In this document: piece by piece, positions 7,913-11,417 of the stretch | How the letters are laid out: each line of letters opens with the position of its first letter | Numbering within the stretch: position 1 is the stretch's first letter | Origin: UMGS1279 sp045577495 | Lineage (GTDB): Bacteria; Bacillota; Clostridia; Oscillospirales; Acutalibacteraceae | DNA length: 11,417 nt | Reading direction: 5' to 3' | Assembly: GCA_045577495.1 (NCBI GenBank) | Contig: JAZNIK010000006.1 | Coordinates: forward strand, 1 to 11,417 | The notes under the pieces: model-generated | Database searches by the model: none | Seen by the model: the letters and a program-made list of their open reading frames with translations, nothing else | Told to the model about the DNA's origin: nothing | Translations under genes and position numbers: made by a program

Positions 7913-9118
7913 AAAATTTACTGCCCTTTGCGCCCTTTGTTCCAAAAGAGCCACATTGGGATAAAATATTTGTATCAATTTCAAACTTCAAGTTTTCTCT
8001 GCTACGCTCTCTTTTAAAGGCAAGAGAAACAAGTTCATCTAAAAGTTCAGTGTACTTCATACCCTCTGCTTCCCACAAATAGAATGAAAGGGAGCCGGGG
8101 ATGGTATTGATTTCGTTAACAAAAACCTCTTTGCTTACGCTATCCATCAAAAAGTCAATTCTTGCAACACCGTGACCCTTGATTGCTTTAAAGGTGCGAC
8201 AAGCATATTCTTTAATAGTGTTTGTCATATCCTCGGTAAGTTCTGCGGGGATTCTGCGCTTTAATGATGCCATACCCTTAGAACCACTGCTTTTTGCAGA
8301 GTTTAAATATTTATCTTCGTATGAAAGAATTTCATCTGCACCAAAGGGTTCCTCGCAAGGAGAGGCTTTGCATTCGTTAGCATCACCCAAAACAGCACAG
8401 TTGATTTCACGCAAATTTTGTACTGCTCTTTCAATCAAAACAGACTCTGAGAAAGAAAAAGCCTTGTCGATAGCATCTTTAAGTTCTTCCTTAGCATTCA
8501 CCTTAGAAATACCGATGCTAGAGCCGAGGTTAACAGGCTTAACAATTAAAGGAAATCCGATAGAATTATCGATTTATTCATTATATTGTCGTCATAGCAG
8601 GCAAAATCTCTTGCCGAAAAGCGAATGCAATCCAAAACGGGAATACCTGCGGTGCGAAGAACGCTTTTAAAAATTGCTTTATCCATACCAACAGATGATG
8701 CCAAAACATCGCAACCGGCGTAGGGGAGTTTAATGGTTTCTAAAAAGCCTTGTAAACTTCCATCTTCACAGTTGGTGCCGTGAACGATAGGCAATGCAAC
8801 ATCAAGTTTTAAAGGCTTTCTGCCTGAAAAATCATTTTTCTTTTCTGATTTTGCAAAAACTGTTCCCGCTTTATTAAAAATTGTAATTGCACGAGCTTTG
8901 GTTAAAAGTTCATCACTGTTTCTAAAATTTTCAATATCAAACATTAAAGCAGAGGTATACATTTCTCCGTTTTTAGCAAGATATATGGGAATAACATTGT
9001 ATTTTTCACGGTTTAGGTGTGTCATTGCTTGAACGGCAGAAATAATTGAAACCTCATGTTCAACAGAATCACCACCAAAAAATACTGCTACGTTAATAAG
9101 TCCGTTATCTGTTATCAT
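7911..9118 (-). pseudogene. ddl: D-alanine--D-alanine ligase, interrupted by a one-base frameshift
   Basis: Ddl is a cytosolic ATP-grasp enzyme that joins two D-alanines for peptidoglycan. The gene is split. The 5' frame (ATG at 9118, AGGAGT upstream) gives 182 good residues with FFGGDSVEHEVSIISA (13-28), HGTNCEDGSLQGFLE (113-127) and YAGCDVLASSVGMDK (133-147), then runs into the stop at 8548-8546. The rest is in another frame, starting IDNSIGFPLIVKPVNLGSS. Adding one A to the AAA run at 8575-8573 joins them into a smooth 402-residue protein. The second half has REINCAVLG (237-245), the omega-loop YEDKY (267-271) whose Tyr is typical of D-Ala-D-Ala rather than D-Ala-D-Lac ligases, RIDFL with Asp322, and the metal-binding NEINTIPG (335-342). 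It is longer than the usual 310-370 residues, partly from a C-terminal tail of about 30. It follows murF by 15 bases. The break is either a sequencing error or a real mutation; identity is not in doubt. Confidence 0.93.
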
Positions 9119-9133
9119 AATAATACTCCTTTA

Positions 9134-10723
9134 TTAGCCCGCGTAATTATCGGGGAGGTCGTTTTCAAAAAGAACAACTGTGTTGCGGTCGGTCATTTTT
9201 TGCAAATGAACCATTGCCTCTTTAAAACTTTCGGCAATAATCAGATGCTCTTTTTTAAAGTTTGTGCTATTTATACCCTCTGCAATAGGAACAGAGCGTT
9301 TTTTACCAACAAGAATAATATCATCACAGTAGTCTGCGGCGGTGCTACCCAAGGTTTTGTTACATTCGTATTCCTTTTCGCCAAGTTCTACAAGACCGGG
9401 GGTTACAAGTATTCGGCGCATACCTTCAAATGAGCCAAGCACTTTGACCGCTTCCAAACATCCTTCGGGGTTTGAGTTATAAGCATCGTCTATCAAAACG
9501 GCACCATTTATAAAGGGCTTGAGTTCTAGCCTGTGCGGTGCGGTTTTAAGTGACAAAACCGCAAACGCTATATTCCTCTCGCTTATTCCTAAATCGAGTG
9601 CCATAGCAACTGCACCTAAAATATTTGTTACGCTATGCTTTCCTAAAAGTTTGCATTTTAAAGAAAATCTGTTGCTTTTATAAACAACATCAAAGGTAGT
9701 GCCGTCGGGGGAGAAGGTTATGTTTTCGGCTTTGCAGTCGGCGTTGTTATTAGTGCCAAAATAAACGATTTTTGATTTATCTTCTATTGTTTCTGCCTTT
9801 TTAAGTGCCTCTAGACTATCACAGTTGATATAGACTTTACCACTTTCTTTGTTTAGGCAATGGTCAGCAAGTTCAAATTTTGTGTTGGCTACATTCTCAA
9901 TAGAACCAAAGGTTTCTAAATGTTGAGGTCCAACCGCCGTTATAATTGCATGGGTAGGGTCAGCAAGCTCGCAAAGTTCTTTAATATCGCCAACGTTTTT
10001 TGCACCCATTTCGGCAATAAAGATTTCGGTTTGGGGTTTCATTCTTTCTCTAACAGTTCTAACAATTCCCATTGGGGTGTTAAAACTTTCGGGCGTTGCG
10101 GTAACGTTAAAGCCCTCGCTTAAAATTCTGTTTAAAATAAATTTTACACTTGTTTTTCCGTAACTTCCGGTAACACCAATAGTTAAAAGTTTTTTGTTTG
10201 CTTTTAAAATTCGTTTAGCATCCTTTATAAAGCGGTTGTTGATAAAGGATTCAATGGGTTTGTTGCATAGATTAGAGAGCAACATAACAAAATGCGGAAA
10301 ATGGGTTAAAGCCATAACTACAACAAAAACAAGTATTTGGATATATCCAATCATATAACTGCAAATAACTGATAAAAGCAAATATATAATGCCCAGGGTT
10401 ATTATAAGTCTTTTAACACGATTTGTATAAACTAATTTTTTAATTGAGTTTTTATGAATTTTTTGTTGCCTTAAAATACGCACAACTAGAGATATACCAG
10501 CTAAGGCTATAACAAGAATTTCAAATCCTATAAGGGTTAAAAATGTGAGTATTAAACCAAAAACTAGCGAAATAGCAGTATATACTGAAAACGAGGATTT
10601 TAGCCATTTGAAATATCTTGACGGATAGTAAGAGTTTTGCTGAAAGATTTGTATATGTCGCTGAACTGAAAAGATAGCACCTATGCTTAAAATCAAAAGA
10701 TAAAAAAGCAATCCAATACTCAC
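9134..10723 (-). CDS. murF: Membrane-fused MurF: UDP-N-acetylmuramoyl-tripeptide--D-alanyl-D-alanine ligase
   Basis: MurF uses ATP to add D-Ala-D-Ala to the UDP-MurNAc-tripeptide peptidoglycan precursor. This 529-residue protein carries about five hydrophobic helices in residues 1-150 in place of the usual soluble substrate-binding first domain (MurF is normally about 450 residues and soluble). The Mur central domain then follows: P-loop GVTGSYGKTS (about 183-192), ESFNTPMGI, AEMGAKNVGDI, VGPQHLETFGS with its conserved His near 268, and NTKFELAD, whose Lys is a candidate for the carbamylated lysine. The C-terminal domain has APHRLE, the MurF-like DDAYNSNPEG, and TPGLVELGEKEYE. I chose the GTG at 10723, seven bases after AGGGGG, over the TTG one codon upstream, which is only four bases away. 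It follows the hydrolase gene by 11 bases and precedes ddl, the source of its dipeptide substrate, which strongly supports MurF over another Mur ligase. Confidence 0.9.
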   Translation of the reverse strand: MSIGLLFYLLILSIGAIFSVQRHIQIFQQNSYYPSRYFKWLKSSFSVYTAISLVFGLILTFLTLIGFEILVIALAGISLVVRILRQQKIHKNSIKKLVYTNRVKRLIITLGIIYLLLSVICSYMIGYIQILVFVVVMALTHFPHFVMLLSNLCNKPIESFINNRFIKDAKRILKANKKLLTIGVTGSYGKTSVKFILNRILSEGFNVTATPESFNTPMGIVRTVRERMKPQTEIFIAEMGAKNVGDIKELCELADPTHAIITAVGPQHLETFGSIENVANTKFELADHCLNKESGKVYINCDSLEALKKAETIEDKSKIVYFGTNNNADCKAENITFSPDGTTFDVVYKSNRFSLKCKLLGKHSVTNILGAVAMALDLGISERNIAFAVLSLKTAPHRLELKPFINGAVLIDDAYNSNPEGCLEAVKVLGSFEGMRRILVTPGLVELGEKEYECNKTLGSTAADYCDDIILVGKKRSVPIAEGINSTNFKKEHLIIAESFKEAMVHLQKMTDRNTVVLFENDLPDNYAG

Positions 10724-10729
10724 CAAAAT

Positions 10730-10736
10730 CCCCCCT
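10730..10736 (-). promoter_or_regulatory. Ribosome binding site of murF, choosing between TTG and GTG starts
   Basis: The minus strand reads AGGGGGG, overlapping the stop (TAG) of the hydrolase gene. Taking AGGGGG as the core, it leaves seven bases before GTG (10723-10721) but only four before TTG (10726-10724), favouring GTG. The difference is a single residue. Confidence 0.6.
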
Positions 10737-11417
10737 AAATAAAGCTATCTAAAATGATATTTACCTCATTTGCGCGTTCAATAAGAGCAAAATGACTTGC
10801 TCCGTTAAAAACGCATAGACCCGCATCGGGGATAAGCTTTTCCATTTTTTTGCCGTCGCAAAGAGGTGTGGCTGTATCATCGCTCCCCCAAATAAGCAAG
10901 GTGGAAGCCTTAATGTTTGGCAGTAGTTTTGAAATATCGCTATTAACTAAAGCAACAAGTGTTTTACGCATAACCTCGGGAGCGTTATTATAATCACTTG
11001 AGCCGAAATATCTTCTAACCTTATTAAGTAAATCTTGGGTGTGATCTTTAACTATCGGAAGTGTTAAAAAGAATTTTGCGGTTTTAAAGGAGGCTAATTT
11101 AATCGCTTTTTTAGGTGTGGTTTTTGATTTAATACCCGCCGAGCCAAACAAAACCATCTTTTTGGGGTTAATAAAGCCTTGACCGGATAAAGAGATTGCC
11201 ACTCTGCCACCATTTGAATGACCAAATATAATCGGGCTTTCAATATTAAGCCTTCTGCAGAATTCAATAACAAGCTCGGTGTAATCGTTTAAATCCATAG
11301 CATCAAGGGGAAGTGCAGATTTACCACAACCGGGAAAATCAAGCGCAACAAACCTGAAACCACCCTTTTGTTTAAGATGGTTTATTATGCTAAACCAAAC
11401 ATCTAAGGACGAGCCCC
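10735..11417 (-). CDS. Alpha/beta hydrolase fold protein, N-terminus beyond window edge
   Basis: A probable cytosolic serine hydrolase or esterase of unknown substrate. The frame is open to the right edge and gives 226 visible residues. The Met at 11298 is internal, because the residues before it continue the fold: GSSLDVWFSIINHL, then FVALDFPGCGKS (visible residues 22-33), the strand-turn after the oxyanion loop. The nucleophile elbow is GHSNGG with Ser67, the acid is in IWGSDDTATPL, and the catalytic His is in GASHFALIE near the C-terminus, so the triad appears complete. Only a few dozen N-terminal residues, with the HG oxyanion motif, should be missing. It ends 11 bases before murF and is co-transcribed with it. 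The context suggests a cell-envelope link, but this fold is so versatile that no substrate can be named. Confidence 0.9.
   Translation of the reverse strand, partial: GSSLDVWFSIINHLKQKGGFRFVALDFPGCGKSALPLDAMDLNDYTELVIEFCRRLNIESPIIFGHSNGGRVAISLSGQGFINPKKMVLFGSAGIKSKTTPKKAIKLASFKTAKFFLTLPIVKDHTQDLLNKVRRYFGSSDYNNAPEVMRKTLVALVNSDISKLLPNIKASTLLIWGSDDTATPLCDGKKMEKLIPDAGLCVFNGASHFALIERANEVNIILDSFI

Noticed and set aside
7388..8017. Plus-strand open frames of 80 and 100 codons opposite the CDF gene
   Set aside because: Antisense to conserved CDF helices and metal motifs; no independent support.
8546..8580. Programmed ribosomal frameshift in ddl
   Set aside because: There is no slippery heptamer, only a three-A run, no obvious stimulatory stem-loop or internal Shine-Dalgarno site, and Ddl is not known to use frameshifting. 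A one-base deletion is simpler.
8179..8670. Plus-strand open frame of 163 codons opposite ddl
   Set aside because: It lies antisense to the ddl gene and runs across the frameshift site. The opposite strand has unmistakable Ddl motifs, and this frame has no ribosome site or recognisable domain.
9056..10123. Plus-strand open frames opposite the ddl start and murF
   Set aside because: Antisense to conserved ddl and murF codons; Cys/Asn-rich translations without domain likeness.
7911..10723. Vancomycin-resistance (van) cluster
   Set aside because: A ligase beside murF could suggest this, but the omega-loop Tyr, and the absence of vanH, vanX, vanT or a VanRS pair, point to ordinary wall synthesis.
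10735..11298. Start of the alpha/beta hydrolase at the ATG at 11298
   Set aside because: The frame upstream remains open to the window edge and encodes essential fold elements (FVALDFPGCGKS), so this Met is internal.
1..11417. CRISPR array, prophage, insertion sequence, toxin-antitoxin or anti-phage system
   Set aside because: No regular direct repeats, transposase, integrase, restriction or toxin-like genes are visible; the content is housekeeping and envelope metabolism.

Overview
The window looks like chromosomal DNA of a low-GC Gram-positive bacterium of the class Clostridia, most likely a gut or rumen Oscillospirales/Ruminococcaceae-type organism. The grounds are strong AGGAGG-type ribosome sites, frequent TTG starts, AT-rich Lys/Ile/Asn-heavy proteins, a clostridial-type glycolytic GAPDH, and a membrane-fused MurF next to ddl. 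The assignment is inference from protein character; there is no rRNA or other marker here. I see no tRNA, rRNA, CRISPR array, insertion sequence, phage or defence gene.

Left edge (1-959): the first 270 codons of gap (NAD-type glyceraldehyde-3-phosphate dehydrogenase), read leftwards and cut by the window edge, with a near-consensus promoter and a perfect Shine-Dalgarno site. The 149-base gap between this gene and the next is shared with a divergently read gene.

960-1481: a 173-residue basic protein of unknown function on the plus strand. Its middle looks distantly like a degenerate histidine-kinase ATPase fold. Its last 43 bases overlap, tail to tail, the end of the yfhO-family gene.

1439-11417: seven genes all on the minus strand, read right to left, with gaps of only about 1-23 bases, so very probably one operon. 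In transcription order they are: an alpha/beta hydrolase (start lies outside the window), membrane-fused MurF, Ddl (D-Ala-D-Ala ligase, broken here by a one-base frameshift), a cation diffusion facilitator with a manganese-type metal site, a BaiN/HI0933-family flavoprotein, a COG2509 FAD-dependent dehydrogenase, and a YfhO-family polytopic membrane protein. Ddl makes D-Ala-D-Ala and MurF joins it to the peptidoglycan precursor. YfhO proteins are linked to glycosylation of cell-surface polymers. The operon therefore has cell-envelope genes at both ends, with metal and redox genes between them.

The points most worth a second look are the frameshift in an expected essential gene (ddl), a Mur ligase whose usual UDP-sugar-binding domain is replaced by a membrane domain, a CDF transporter with an Asn-Asp-Asp-Asp site and an apparently duplicated cytoplasmic domain, and the small orphan gene that overlaps yfhO. 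I did not find a clear, wholly new system; these are local oddities in an otherwise ordinary housekeeping region.
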